DNA of 64,000 nt from Alphaproteobacteria bacterium (GTDB lineage: Bacteria > Pseudomonadota > Alphaproteobacteria > Micropepsales > Micropepsaceae): the NCBI GenBank assembly GCA_016783965.1, contig JADHVO010000001.1, positions 124,001-188,000 of the forward strand, given 5' to 3'. The translations under genes were made by a program, and so were the position numbers. The notes beneath the pieces are model-generated. The model had not been told where the DNA came from. It made no database searches and saw nothing but the letters and a program-made list of their open reading frames with translations. Position 1 is the first letter of the stretch, and each line of letters starts with the position of its first letter. Shown one piece after another: positions 42,492 to 51,058 of this stretch.

Positions 42492-44270
42492 TCAGTGGTT
42501 GTGGCGCGGCGTCCTGTTCGCAATCCTGGTGTACTTGAGCGCCGGCTCCATCACCGCACCGGTGTCCATCTGCCCAACGGTGGCGCGGAAGATCTCCTGC
42601 CACACGGTCGCGCTTTCCGGGATCGCCGGGGCGGCGTCGTTCCTGCGGCGAGCGATCTCGGCCGCGTCCACAAGCGCATCGCAGGTGCCCTTGTTCAGAT
42701 CGATGCGGATGACGTCGCCGGTCCTGAGCCACGCAAGCCCGCCGCCGACCGCGCTCTCGGGCGAAGCATTCAGGATCGAGGGGCTGTCGGAGGTGCCCGA
42801 CTGACGGCCGTCGCCCAAGGTCGGCAGCGACATGATCCCCTGCTTCAGGAGCGCATCCGGCGGCTGCATGTTCACGACCTCGGCCGAACCGGGCCAGCCG
42901 ACGGGGCCGGAGCTGCGGATCACCAGAATGGTGTTGGCATCGATGCCGAGCGCCGGATCGTTGATGCGGTCGTGGTAGTCGTCGCTCCCGTCGAACACCA
43001 CGGCCTTGCACTCGAACACGTTCTCGTGGTCCGGGCGCGCGAGATAGCGCTTGCGGAAATCCTCGCTGATCACGCTGGTCTTCATGATCGCGAAGTCGAA
43101 CAGGTTGCCCTTCAGCACAAGGAAACCCGCGCGTTCCATCAGCGGATTGTCGTAGGCGCGGATCATCTCGCGGTCGCGGCTTTCGCGGCCCTCGACGTTT
43201 TTGGCGATGCTGCGGCCGGTGCAGGTGAGCGCCGCCCCGTCGAGGCGGCCGGCTTTCAGCAGCTCGACGAGGACGGCGGGAACGCCGCCGGCGTGATGGA
43301 AACGCTCGCCAAGGTATTTGCCGGCGGGCTGCATGTTGAGGAGCAGTGGGATGTCGTAGGCGGCGCTCCAGTCGGAAACGTGCAGTTCGACGCCGGCGTG
43401 GCGCGCCATGGCGTTGATGTGCGGCTGGGCATTGGTCGAGCCGCCGATGGCCGCAACGGTGGCGATGGCATTGAGAAACGAGGCGCGAGTCAGGATTTTC
43501 GACGGCGTGAGGTCTTCGTACGCCATGTCGACGATGCGCTTGCCGGTCTCATACGCAATCTGGCCACGCTCACGGTAAGGCGCGGGAATGGCGGAGCAGC
43601 CCGGCAGCGACAGGCCGAGCGCTTCGGCTACCGCGTTCATCGTGGAAGCGGTGCCCATGGTGTTGCAGTGGCCGGCGGAGGGTGCGGAGTCGCAGGCTTC
43701 CTGCATGAACTGCTCTTCCGTGATCTTGCCCGCCGCCAGCTTGCGCCGCGCGCGCCAGATCACGGTGCCGGAGCCGACCAGTTCGCCTTCATGCCAGCCG
43801 TCCAGCATCGGTCCGCCCGACAGCACGATGGCGGGAATATCGACGGACGACGCGGCCATGATCGCGCTGGGCGTGGTCTTGTCGCAGCCGGTGGTCAGCA
43901 CCACGGCGTCGATGGGATAGCCGTGCAGGATCTCGACCAGGGTCATGAACGCCAGGTTGCGGTCGCCGGCGGCTGTGGGCCGGCGGCAGTTCTCGAAGAT
44001 CGGATGGGTCGGGAATTCGATCGGGATGCCGCCGGCGTCCCGGATGCCGTCGCGCACGCGCCGCGCGAGCTCCAGATGATGCCGGTTGCAGGGATTGAGA
44101 TCGCTGCCGGACTGCGCAATGCCGACGATCGGGCGGCCGGAGCGCAGCTCCTCGGCCGTCATGCCGTAATTCATGAACCGTTCGAGATAGAGCGCCGCCA
44201 TGTCGTGGCGGTGGGGCGCCGCGAACCAGTCGCGGGAGCGAAACCGCTTCACGGGTTTGCGCTCGGTCAT
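42492..44270 (-). CDS. xylD: D-xylonate dehydratase (IlvD/Edd family)
   Basis: 592 residues. Marks of the Fe-S dehydratase family: FENCRRPTAAGDRNLAFMTL, TGCDKTTPSAIMAASSVDIP (cluster Cys), GHCNTMGTASTMNAVAEALG and SLPTLGDGRQSGTSDSPSIL, ending in TPRHNH. The start MTERKPVKRFRSRDWF and the PRHNH end match Caulobacter XylD as I recall it. It dehydrates D-xylonate to 2-keto-3-deoxyxylonate, step three of the Weimberg route. AGGAG lies 7 bases before the ATG. Follows xylC by 13 bases. Confidence 0.92.
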   Translation of the reverse strand: MTERKPVKRFRSRDWFAAPHRHDMAALYLERFMNYGMTAEELRSGRPIVGIAQSGSDLNPCNRHHLELARRVRDGIRDAGGIPIEFPTHPIFENCRRPTAAGDRNLAFMTLVEILHGYPIDAVVLTTGCDKTTPSAIMAASSVDIPAIVLSGGPMLDGWHEGELVGSGTVIWRARRKLAAGKITEEQFMQEACDSAPSAGHCNTMGTASTMNAVAEALGLSLPGCSAIPAPYRERGQIAYETGKRIVDMAYEDLTPSKILTRASFLNAIATVAAIGGSTNAQPHINAMARHAGVELHVSDWSAAYDIPLLLNMQPAGKYLGERFHHAGGVPAVLVELLKAGRLDGAALTCTGRSIAKNVEGRESRDREMIRAYDNPLMERAGFLVLKGNLFDFAIMKTSVISEDFRKRYLARPDHENVFECKAVVFDGSDDYHDRINDPALGIDANTILVIRSSGPVGWPGSAEVVNMQPPDALLKQGIMSLPTLGDGRQSGTSDSPSILNASPESAVGGGLAWLRTGDVIRIDLNKGTCDALVDAAEIARRRNDAAPAIPESATVWQEIFRATVGQMDTGAVMEPALKYTRIANRTPRHNH

Positions 44271-44283
44271 CGGTGAACTCCTG

Positions 44284-45120
44284 TCACAGGCCGGCGACGG
44301 TGCTTTCGAAGCGGAACAGGCCGCCGGCCAGCGGCTGTTGCGCACGCTCTGCATCGCTCAGGCCCGACGCCGTGGTCGCATAGACCGTCTTCAGGTCAGG
44401 GCCTGCGAAACAGAGCTTGGTGATATTGGCACAGGGAAAGCGCACGGTGGAAACCAGTTTGCCCTGCGGCGAATAACGCCGGGCCGCCCAGCCCGCGAAC
44501 AGACCCAGCCACAGGCAACCCTCGGCATCGACAACGGAACCGTCGGGATAGCCCGCGCCCTCTTCGATCGTGACGAACAACCGCTTGTTGGAGAGATTGC
44601 CGTCGGCGCTAACGTCATAAGCCCAGATCGTCTTTTCGAGCGTGTCGGTGTGATAGAAGGTGCGGCAATCCGGGCTGAAGCAAGGCCCGTTGGTGATGCA
44701 GATATTGCAGTCCATCAGCTTCAGGCCACGCTCGTCATAGCGATAGACGCTGCCCGTCTTCTTCTCTTCGCCGTTGTCCATGGTGCCGAACCACAGCCGC
44801 CCCTGCGCGTCCAGCGCACCGTCGTTCAGTCGGTTGCCCGGCTTGTCTGCGTCCACACGCTCGATCAGCGTGAGGCTGCCGCTGTCCGGATGGAAGCGAT
44901 ACAGCCCGCTGGTCATGCCGACGATGAAATCGCCGCCGCGGCACACGATGAAGCCGGGGCTCTCTGGCGTGTCGTAGGTCTTCTTCGCGCCGGTCGCGGG
45001 CTCGAAGCGATGGAGATGGTGCTTCTTGATGTCGACGAACCACAGCGCCTGTTCGGACGCGCGCCACATCGGGCCTTCGCCCAGCGTCGCATCAACTTTC
45101 CAGCAGCATTCGGGTGTCAT
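44284..45120 (-). CDS. xylC: SMP-30-family sugar lactonase, probable xylonolactonase
   Basis: 278 residues, a six-bladed propeller of the SMP-30/gluconolactonase family: LGEGPMWRASEQALWFVDI (metal Glu), NRLNDGALDAQGRLWFGTMD (metal Asn), ITNGPCFSPDCRTFYHTDT and GYPDGSVVDAEGCLWLGLFAG (metal Asp). It opens xylono-lactone to xylonate. The ATG overlaps the stop of the xylB remnant (ATGA), showing the ancestral order xylB-xylC. xylD follows. Confidence 0.9.
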   Translation of the reverse strand: MTPECCWKVDATLGEGPMWRASEQALWFVDIKKHHLHRFEPATGAKKTYDTPESPGFIVCRGGDFIVGMTSGLYRFHPDSGSLTLIERVDADKPGNRLNDGALDAQGRLWFGTMDNGEEKKTGSVYRYDERGLKLMDCNICITNGPCFSPDCRTFYHTDTLEKTIWAYDVSADGNLSNKRLFVTIEEGAGYPDGSVVDAEGCLWLGLFAGWAARRYSPQGKLVSTVRFPCANITKLCFAGPDLKTVYATTASGLSDAERAQQPLAGGLFRFESTVAGL

Positions 45121-45254
45121 CGCCAGCCGGCATCGATCCAGTATTCGTGACCGGTGCACGTCCGGCCATCGTCGGACGCCAAGAATAGCACAAGCGAGGC
45201 AACGTGCTCGGGTTCCACGCGCGCCTTGAGCGGGTCGATGATCTCGCTCTCTGG
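45117..45254 (-). pseudogene. xylB: 3' remnant of D-xylose 1-dehydrogenase gene xylB
   Basis: Directly after the xylX stop, and in the same frame, 45 sense codons and a stop encode PESEIIDPLKARVEPEHVAS, LVLFLASDDGRTCTG and HEYWIDAGWR. This is the C-terminal end of the SDR enzyme XylB; Caulobacter XylB ends in the same CTGHEYWIDAGWR as I recall it. The roughly 200 upstream codons, including the NAD motif and the catalytic Tyr, are missing, so no dehydrogenase can be made. The xylX gene is intact up to its stop, so a single clean deletion is the simplest explanation. Confidence 0.88.
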
Positions 45255-46385
45255 TCATGCGAGGAGGCCCCGTTGGGCAAGATTCCTCATCAGGTCGCCG
45301 ACGCCAAACGTCCAGGGCGGCGCTTCCTTCGACGTGGTGACCTTGTTTTCGAGGACGCCGAGCTTCGGCGTCGAAACCCGCACCACGTCGCCGACCTTGT
45401 GCGTGAAGCCGCGGCCCGGTTCGTCGCGATCCTGCGTCGGCGCGAACAGCGTGCCGAGGAACAGCGCGAAGCCGTCGGGATATTGGTGCTCGCTCATCGC
45501 CTGACGGCACAGGTCGAGCGGATCGCGGCTGATCTCCGCCATCGTCGACTTGCCTTCGAGGCGGTAGTTCTCCGGCCCGAAGATTTCGAGTTCGAGAACC
45601 GCCTGGCGCACGTGATCCATCGTGAAGCCGGCGTCGAACAGCCGGATGAACGGGCCGATCGCGCAGGAGGCGTTGTTGTCCTTCGCCTTGCCGAGCAGGA
45701 GCGCGCTGCGGCCTTCGAAGTCGCGCAGATTCACGTCGTTGCCGAGAGCTGCCCCCATCGCTTCGCCGCGCCGGTTGCAGACGATCACGATCTCGGGCTC
45801 GGGGTTGTTCCAGCTGGAATCCGAGCGGATGCCGATCAAATCGCCCCAGCCCATCGAAGACAGGACCGGCGACTTGGTGAAGATTTCCGCGTCGGGACCA
45901 ATCGCGACTTCGAGATATTGCGACCACAGCCCGTCGGCTATGAGCGCCGCTTTCAGCTTCACCGACTCCGGCGAACCCGGCTTCACAGCACGCAAATCCG
46001 ACCCCACGCGATCCTTCAGCGCATCGCGGATGCCCTGCGCCCTGGAGGCATCGCCACGGGCACGCTCTTCGATCACGCGTTCGACCGCCGAGACCGCAAA
46101 AGTCACACCTGCGGCCTTGATGCATTGCAGGTCGATGGGCGCGAGCAGCTTGTTTGCGCCCTTCCCGTCCCATGCCAGCCTGAAGCCGAGATCGGCGAAC
46201 TCGCCCAGGTCGCGGCCGTTGGCCGAGCCGGCATAGGTGTCGAGGAAAGCCGATACGGTCGGCGCTGCGCGCGAGATGTCGAACACGCGTCCGTCGCGCA
46301 CCATGATCGGAGTCGGGCCGTCGCCCAGGTCGGCGCGGCCAAGCAGCGTCGCCTCACGCCAGTCGCGCGGGAGGAAATCGGTCAT
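45255..46385 (-). CDS. xylX: 2-keto-3-deoxyxylonate dehydratase (FAH family)
   Basis: 376 residues of the fumarylacetoacetate-hydrolase fold. LLAPIDLQCIKAAGVTFAVS, VERVIEERARGDAS, SQYLEVAIGPDAEIFTKSPV, NNPEPEIVIVC, ALGNDVNLRDFEGRSALLL and KAKDNNASCAIGPF match XylX. It converts 2-keto-3-deoxyxylonate to alpha-ketoglutarate semialdehyde, the Weimberg-specific step. Start at 46385 aligns with known XylX N-termini (FLPRDW); Met at 46415 is an in-frame alternative. An operator-like palindrome lies at 46461-46474. Confidence 0.92.
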   Translation of the reverse strand: MTDFLPRDWREATLLGRADLGDGPTPIMVRDGRVFDISRAAPTVSAFLDTYAGSANGRDLGEFADLGFRLAWDGKGANKLLAPIDLQCIKAAGVTFAVSAVERVIEERARGDASRAQGIRDALKDRVGSDLRAVKPGSPESVKLKAALIADGLWSQYLEVAIGPDAEIFTKSPVLSSMGWGDLIGIRSDSSWNNPEPEIVIVCNRRGEAMGAALGNDVNLRDFEGRSALLLGKAKDNNASCAIGPFIRLFDAGFTMDHVRQAVLELEIFGPENYRLEGKSTMAEISRDPLDLCRQAMSEHQYPDGFALFLGTLFAPTQDRDEPGRGFTHKVGDVVRVSTPKLGVLENKVTTSKEAPPWTFGVGDLMRNLAQRGLLA

Positions 46386-46460
46386 CGGCGCAAAAAGCTC
46401 AACAGGGGTTTCCATCCCAAGCATCCCACGCGGCGCCCGTCGCGGCACTCTCCGGTAAAT

Positions 46461-46474
46461 TGGTTGCGCTACCA
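46461..46474. promoter_or_regulatory. Probable XylR operator before xylX
   Basis: TGGTTGCGCTACCA, a near-palindrome (TGGT-N6-ACCA with central GCGC), typical of LacI-family operators and close to the Caulobacter XylR site as I recall it (TGTTAGCGCTACCA, 12 of 14). A minus-strand TTGACA (46500-46495) lies just upstream, so repressor here would cover the promoter. A related site lies at 47635. Confidence 0.6.
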
Positions 46475-46503
46475 GCACCGCAATGGCGGAGCTCTGTCAA
46501 GAG

Positions 46504-47541
46504 TCAGCGCGCAAAACGTCTAGCGAGGGTGCGCGGTGCGCGGCCCATGGACTCGCGGGGGATAAGAGTGAATTCGAGCAGTCTTTGCACCGGCTCGGCA
46601 TCGCCACCCGCCCGTTTGCGGCGAATCTGGTCGAGCAGGAGCTTCACCGCCTCGCGTGCCATTTCGGCAATCGGCTGACGCACAGTGGTCAGCGCCGGCC
46701 ACACGGTGCTGGCCAGCGGGGTGTCGTCGAACCCGGCGATCGTAACATCGCGCGGCACGTCCAGCCCCATGCGGTGCGCGACCGCCACCGTCGCGGCGGC
46801 CATGTCGTCATTGCTGGCGAAAATGGCGGTCGGGCGTTTGGGCAGGCGCAGCAATTTCTCCGCCGCTTCCAGGCCGGAGCGGTAGGTGAAGTAGCCCTGT
46901 GCCACCAGCTTCGGGTCTGCCCTGATGCCGGCCTCGTGCAGCCCGGCCATGAAGCCTTTGTAACGCTGCTCCGACGCCGTCTGGTTTGGATGGCCCATGA
47001 TGAATCCGATCTCCCTGTGACCCAGCGACAGCAGACGGCGAGTCATCTGATGCGCGGCCTCGAAGTCGTCGATACTGACCGCGGAGAGACCTGCGGCGGG
47101 GCGCCCCGTGGCAACGACCACTGCCGGGATGTCGGCTTCGGCCACTGCGGCCAGTGCTTCCTCAGAGTCGCAGAGCGGCGGCGGCAGGATCACGCCGTCG
47201 GCGCCAGTACGGACCATCTTTTCGATAGCGGCGCGCTCGCTGTCGGGGCCTTCGCATTTTTCGATGATGAGCTGGCAGCCGGAGATGCTCGACTGTTCGA
47301 GGCTGCCGACCAGAAATTCGCTCAGATAAGCAGCCGAGGGGTTGGAATGGAGGAGGCCCACGCGCACCGCGTTGGCCGACGCCAGGCTGCGCGCCGCCAG
47401 GTTTGGCGAATAGTGCAGTGCCTTGATCGAGGCGGCGACCTTGGCGCGGGTGCTTTCGCGGACATTGCTCTCGCCGTTGACGACGCGGCTGACCGTCATC
47501 GGCGAAACGCCGGCGTGGCGTGCCACCTCGTGGATGGTCAC
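46504..47541 (-). CDS. xylR: LacI-family repressor of the xylose cluster
   Basis: 345 residues. N-terminal helix-turn-helix VTIHEVARHAGVSPMTVSRV and hinge helix segment YSPNLAARSLA, then a periplasmic-binding-like sugar domain (VRVGLLHSNPS, VAAVAEADIPAVVVATG, GFDDTPLASTVWPALTTVRQ). It is expected to bind xylose or a derivative and release the operators. The GTG start at 47541 has GAGGAAA upstream; the longer open frame (to 47649) would include the promoter and operator. Transcribed in the same direction as xylX, with 118 bases between. Confidence 0.87.
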   Translation of the reverse strand: MTIHEVARHAGVSPMTVSRVVNGESNVRESTRAKVAASIKALHYSPNLAARSLASANAVRVGLLHSNPSAAYLSEFLVGSLEQSSISGCQLIIEKCEGPDSERAAIEKMVRTGADGVILPPPLCDSEEALAAVAEADIPAVVVATGRPAAGLSAVSIDDFEAAHQMTRRLLSLGHREIGFIMGHPNQTASEQRYKGFMAGLHEAGIRADPKLVAQGYFTYRSGLEAAEKLLRLPKRPTAIFASNDDMAAATVAVAHRMGLDVPRDVTIAGFDDTPLASTVWPALTTVRQPIAEMAREAVKLLLDQIRRKRAGGDAEPVQRLLEFTLIPRESMGRAPRTLARRFAR

Positions 47542-47634
47542 GACATTGTTTCCTCGGCGCCCACTCTTCTGGGCCAAATCGGCTGCTCCTCGCTCGGCTG
47601 AGATAGGCCGTAGCAAATGGGATACAAAAGGAAA

Positions 47635-47648
47635 AGGGTGCGCTACCA
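47635..47648. promoter_or_regulatory. Second XylR-like operator, upstream of xylR
   Basis: AGGGTGCGCTACCA shares 12 of 14 bases with the site before xylX, including all of GTGCGCTACCA apart from one T. It lies 94 bases before the xylR start and 60 before the divergent amidohydrolase, suggesting autoregulation. Weaker than the first site because only one half is well conserved. Confidence 0.45.
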
Positions 47649-47707
47649 ACCGCTTGGGCGCGGGCGGTGCGAGGGTGTTAGGATCGATAACCTGGGAGGA
47701 CCATGAA

Positions 47708-48880
47708 ATGACCTATGCCCATCGCGCGATCTACGATGCCGACAGCCACATCATGGAGCTGCCGGACTTTCTCCAGAAATACGCCGATCCCTCGATCCGC
47801 GATGAGGTGCCGGCGGTGAGCTACTCCGCCTCCATCGTCACCGATGAGGAGGTGGCGGTGATTATGGACCGCGGCGGGCGGCACAGCGACGAGCACCTCG
47901 CGACGATGCGCGGGCTGGGCGACGAGCTGATCGCCAAGTCGAAGGAGATCCAGGCGCTGGGCGCGTTCGATGGCGCGGAACGGCGCGAGGCGATGGACAT
48001 GTTCGGCTTCAAGAAGCAGCTGGTGTTCGCGACGCATAGCGTGGCCAAGCCGTTCTCGCCGAGCAGCAAGCTGTCCCCTGCCCTGCGCTATGGCTGCGTG
48101 CGGGCGCACAACCGGCACATGAGCGCGTTCTGCTCGCATGACGACCGGCTGATGGGTGCGGCGATCATCCCGCTGGACTCCGCCGAGCATGCGATCGCGG
48201 AGCTCGAGTGGGTTCTGAAGAGCAACCTGAAGGCCGTGTGGGTGCCGCATCGCGCGCCGGTCGATATGTCGCCGGCGCATGTGTCGCTGGAGCCGTTCTG
48301 GGCGCGCCTCGCGGAGGCGGGCGTGCCCTTCCTGCTGCATGTCGGCGGTGCGCCGCTTCAATTGAGCAAGGCATGGACCAACAACGGCAAGGCCGCAACC
48401 AAGGACTGGCTCGGCGGGGGCGAGAATCTGCGCACCAAAGACGTCGCGGTGCTGCACCAGGGGCCCGAGACGTTCATCACAATTCTGTGCGTGGAAGGCG
48501 TGTTCGAGCGGCACCCGAAGCTGCGCGGAGCGAGCGTGGAGCTGGGCGCGGGATGGGTGCCGGAATTGCTGCGGCGGCTCGATTGGGTGGCCAAGCACTG
48601 GGGCCGCACTGACCAGAACCTCGCCGCGTTCAAGCGGCCACCGTCGCAGCAAATCAGGGAACAGATGGCGTTCACGCCGTTCGTGTTCGAGGAGGTCGGT
48701 TCGTTCATCGACCAGTCGAACCCCGACCTGTACCTGTTCTCCAGCGACTATCCGCACATCGAGGGCGGGCGCGATCCGATCAGGCGCTTCGAAAGCTCGC
48801 TGGGCGAACGGGCGGCGTCGGTGCGGGAGAAATTCTATGCAGAGAACTTCCTGCGCATCTTCCCGGATGCGCGCGCCTGA
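47708..48880 (+). CDS. Amidohydrolase-family hydrolase heading a catabolic operon
   Basis: 390 residues of the amidohydrolase-2 group. Metal site: Asp-x-His in IYDADSHIMELPDFL, His in FLLHVGGAPLQL, and Asp in LFSSDYPHIEGGRDP. It belongs to the same broad family as the gene at 30080 but is not a close copy. GGGAGG precedes the ATG. The next gene starts 28 bases after its stop. The family decarboxylates or hydrolyses carboxylated ring-fission intermediates; the exact reaction is unknown. Confidence 0.87.
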   Translation: MTYAHRAIYDADSHIMELPDFLQKYADPSIRDEVPAVSYSASIVTDEEVAVIMDRGGRHSDEHLATMRGLGDELIAKSKEIQALGAFDGAERREAMDMFGFKKQLVFATHSVAKPFSPSSKLSPALRYGCVRAHNRHMSAFCSHDDRLMGAAIIPLDSAEHAIAELEWVLKSNLKAVWVPHRAPVDMSPAHVSLEPFWARLAEAGVPFLLHVGGAPLQLSKAWTNNGKAATKDWLGGGENLRTKDVAVLHQGPETFITILCVEGVFERHPKLRGASVELGAGWVPELLRRLDWVAKHWGRTDQNLAAFKRPPSQQIREQMAFTPFVFEEVGSFIDQSNPDLYLFSSDYPHIEGGRDPIRRFESSLGERAASVREKFYAENFLRIFPDARA

Positions 48881-48908
48881 AATCAAACAACGACACCGGA
48901 GAAGACAC

Positions 48909-49469
48909 GTGAGACTTGCCGAGCCGCGCATCAAGCCGTTGTCGGATGCGGAATTGAACGACGACCAGAAGGAGGCGCTGAAGCCATTCGGCAGCCGGGT
49001 GCTCAACATCTTCCGCACGCTTGTGCATGCGCCCAAAGCGCTGGCGCGGTTCAACGAATGGGGAGGCTATATCCTCTCGCGCCGCAACGACCTGCCGCCA
49101 CGCGAGCGCGAGATCGTGATCCTGCGCATCGGGTTCCTGTGCAAGTCCGGCTACGAATGGACACAGCATGTCGCCATCGGAAAGCGCGAGGGGCTGACCG
49201 ACGACGAGATCGCGCGCATCAAGAAGGGCGCGGGCGCCGGCTGGGCGGCGAAAGACGCGGTGCTGATCAAGCTGGCCGACGAGCTGCATCACGACCAGTT
49301 CGTGACCGACGCGACGTGGAAGGACATGCGCGCGCACTATACCGAAAAGCAAACCATGGACGCGGTGTTCACCGCCGGCCAGTACACACAGGTGTCGATG
49401 TTCCTGAACACTTTCGGCGTGCAGCTCGACGCCGGCCTGGTGCTCGATCCCGAGCTGAAGAAGTTCTGA
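48909..49469 (+). CDS. Carboxymuconolactone-decarboxylase/AhpD-like protein
   Basis: 186 residues from a GTG start with GGAG upstream. All-helical CMD fold: LSRRNDLPPREREIVILRIG and FLCKSGYEWTQHVAIGKREG, where the usual C-x2-C of AhpD is C-x3-Y, so the redox disulfide is missing and a lyase or hydrolase role (CMD branch) is more likely. Sits between the amidohydrolase and an SDR gene (2 bases apart), clearly in one transcript. Confidence 0.85.
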   Translation: MRLAEPRIKPLSDAELNDDQKEALKPFGSRVLNIFRTLVHAPKALARFNEWGGYILSRRNDLPPREREIVILRIGFLCKSGYEWTQHVAIGKREGLTDDEIARIKKGAGAGWAAKDAVLIKLADELHHDQFVTDATWKDMRAHYTEKQTMDAVFTAGQYTQVSMFLNTFGVQLDAGLVLDPELKKF

Positions 49470-49471
49470 CC

Positions 49472-50266
49472 ATGCGGCTAAAGGGCAAGACCGCCATCGT
49501 CGTCGGCGCGGGGCAGACGCCAGGGTCGACCATCGGAAATGGCCGCGCCATGGCCGTCCTCTTCGCGCGCGAAGGCGCACACGTCCTCTGCGTCGACCGC
49601 GACGCCGCGCGCGCCGAAGAGACTGTCGCAATGATCGCCAGCGAAGGCGGGAAGGCCATAGCCTATGCCTGCGACATCACGAAGACCGGCGCGGCCGCCG
49701 CGCTGATCGCCGAAGGCAAGGCGCGCCTCGGCCACATCGATATCCTGGTCAACAATGTCGGCATCGGCGGCCGCGACGGCCCCGCGCACCGCCTGGAGGA
49801 AGATGCGTTCGACCGCATCATGGGCGTGAACCTGCGTGCGATGTGGCTTACCATCAAGGCCGCTATCCCCGCGATGCGCGAACAGGGCCACGGCGCCATC
49901 GTGAACATCTCATCCCTCGCGTCGATCGCGGGCGGCAACATGGTTGCCTATGAAGTCTCTAAGGCCGGCGTGAATCGCCTCACCACCAGCGTGGCGCAGG
50001 CGAACGCGAAGCACGGCATCCGCTGCAACGCCATCCTGCCGGGCCTGATGGACACGCCCATGGCCGTGGCCGGGACCGCGCAGGGAAGCGGGCGCACCGA
50101 GCAATCGGTCCGCGAGGCGCGTGACGCGCAGGTGCCGCTCGGCGGCAAGATGGGCACGGGCTGGGACACGGCCTACGCCGCGCTGTTCCTCGCGTCCGAC
50201 GAGGCCAAGTTCGTCACCGGGGTGTTGCTGCCGGTCGATGGCGGCATGTCGGTACGGATCGGCTGA
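49472..50266 (+). CDS. Short-chain dehydrogenase/reductase in the catabolic operon
   Basis: 264 residues. The dinucleotide loop is unusual, TAIVVGAGQTPGSTIGNGRA, with an insert relative to the common G-x3-G-x-G. NNVGIGGRDG, Ser in NISSLAS and Tyr-x3-Lys in VAYEVSKAGVNRL are present. VTGVLLPVDGGMSVRIG ends the chain. It probably oxidises a hydroxyl on the operon's substrate or its CoA ester. Starts 2 bases after the CMD gene and ends at the base before the IclR gene. Confidence 0.88.
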   Translation: MRLKGKTAIVVGAGQTPGSTIGNGRAMAVLFAREGAHVLCVDRDAARAEETVAMIASEGGKAIAYACDITKTGAAAALIAEGKARLGHIDILVNNVGIGGRDGPAHRLEEDAFDRIMGVNLRAMWLTIKAAIPAMREQGHGAIVNISSLASIAGGNMVAYEVSKAGVNRLTTSVAQANAKHGIRCNAILPGLMDTPMAVAGTAQGSGRTEQSVREARDAQVPLGGKMGTGWDTAYAALFLASDEAKFVTGVLLPVDGGMSVRIG

Positions 50267-51004
50267 GTGTCGGCAGGCATCGTCAAATCCGCGCGGCGCG
50301 TGTTCGAGGTGCTGGAGCTGTTCGAGCGCGAGCGGCGGCCATTGTCCCTGAAAGACGTGTGCGGCGCGTTGCGGCTGGCGCCATCGAGCGGCGCCGCGCT
50401 GCTGAAGAGCCTGGTCGCGCTGGGCTATCTCGACTACGACCGCGGCACGCGCAGCTACTTCCCGACGATGCGCATCACGTTCCTTGGTAAATGGGTGGAG
50501 GAGGCGCTATTCGGCGGCGGCGCGATCCTGCGGCTGATGCAGCGGCTGTATCGGTCGACCGGCGAGACGGCGCTTCTCGCCGCACAAAGCGACCTCAACG
50601 CGCAGTACATTCACTCCGTACATGGAGCAGAGCCGTTGCAAGCGGCGGTGCAGCCCGGCTCGCTGCGTCCATTGGCGAATTCCGGCATGGGCTGGCTGCT
50701 GCTCAGCCGACAGTCGGAGGACGCCATCGAGCGCTTCTGCCGCCGCATCGACATCGCGCAGGGCCGCCGCGTCGACCGCATCGCGCTGAAACGCAACGTC
50801 GCGGTGGTGCGCGCCGACGGCTACGTGTTCTCGCGCCACACCGTGCGGCGCGGTACTGGCATCATTGCGATGCTGCTGCCGGAGGGGCGGCTGGGACGGA
50901 CTTTCGCACTGGGCATCGGCGGGCCTGTCGCGAACCTTGAGAAAAAGCAGGCACAAATCCTGGATTCGCTGCGCCGCGGCATAAAGAGATTTTCACGCAT
51001 CTGA
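50267..51004 (+). CDS. IclR-family transcriptional regulator
   Basis: 245 residues: winged helix at the N-terminus (KSARRVFEVLELFERERRP, LSLKDVCGALRLAPSSGAAL) and an effector domain with GETALLAAQSDLNAQYIHSV and GTGIIAMLLPEGRLGRTFAL. IclR proteins control catabolic genes in response to aromatic or CoA-linked intermediates. GTG start directly after the SDR stop, so it is transcribed within the operon it probably regulates, which would create feedback. Confidence 0.88.
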   Translation: MSAGIVKSARRVFEVLELFERERRPLSLKDVCGALRLAPSSGAALLKSLVALGYLDYDRGTRSYFPTMRITFLGKWVEEALFGGGAILRLMQRLYRSTGETALLAAQSDLNAQYIHSVHGAEPLQAAVQPGSLRPLANSGMGWLLLSRQSEDAIERFCRRIDIAQGRRVDRIALKRNVAVVRADGYVFSRHTVRRGTGIIAMLLPEGRLGRTFALGIGGPVANLEKKQAQILDSLRRGIKRFSRI

Positions 51005-51058
51005 AAAATTCCCGCGACGTTGCGGCCGGTTCCGGGCGCGGCCTAGCATGCTTCGCAC

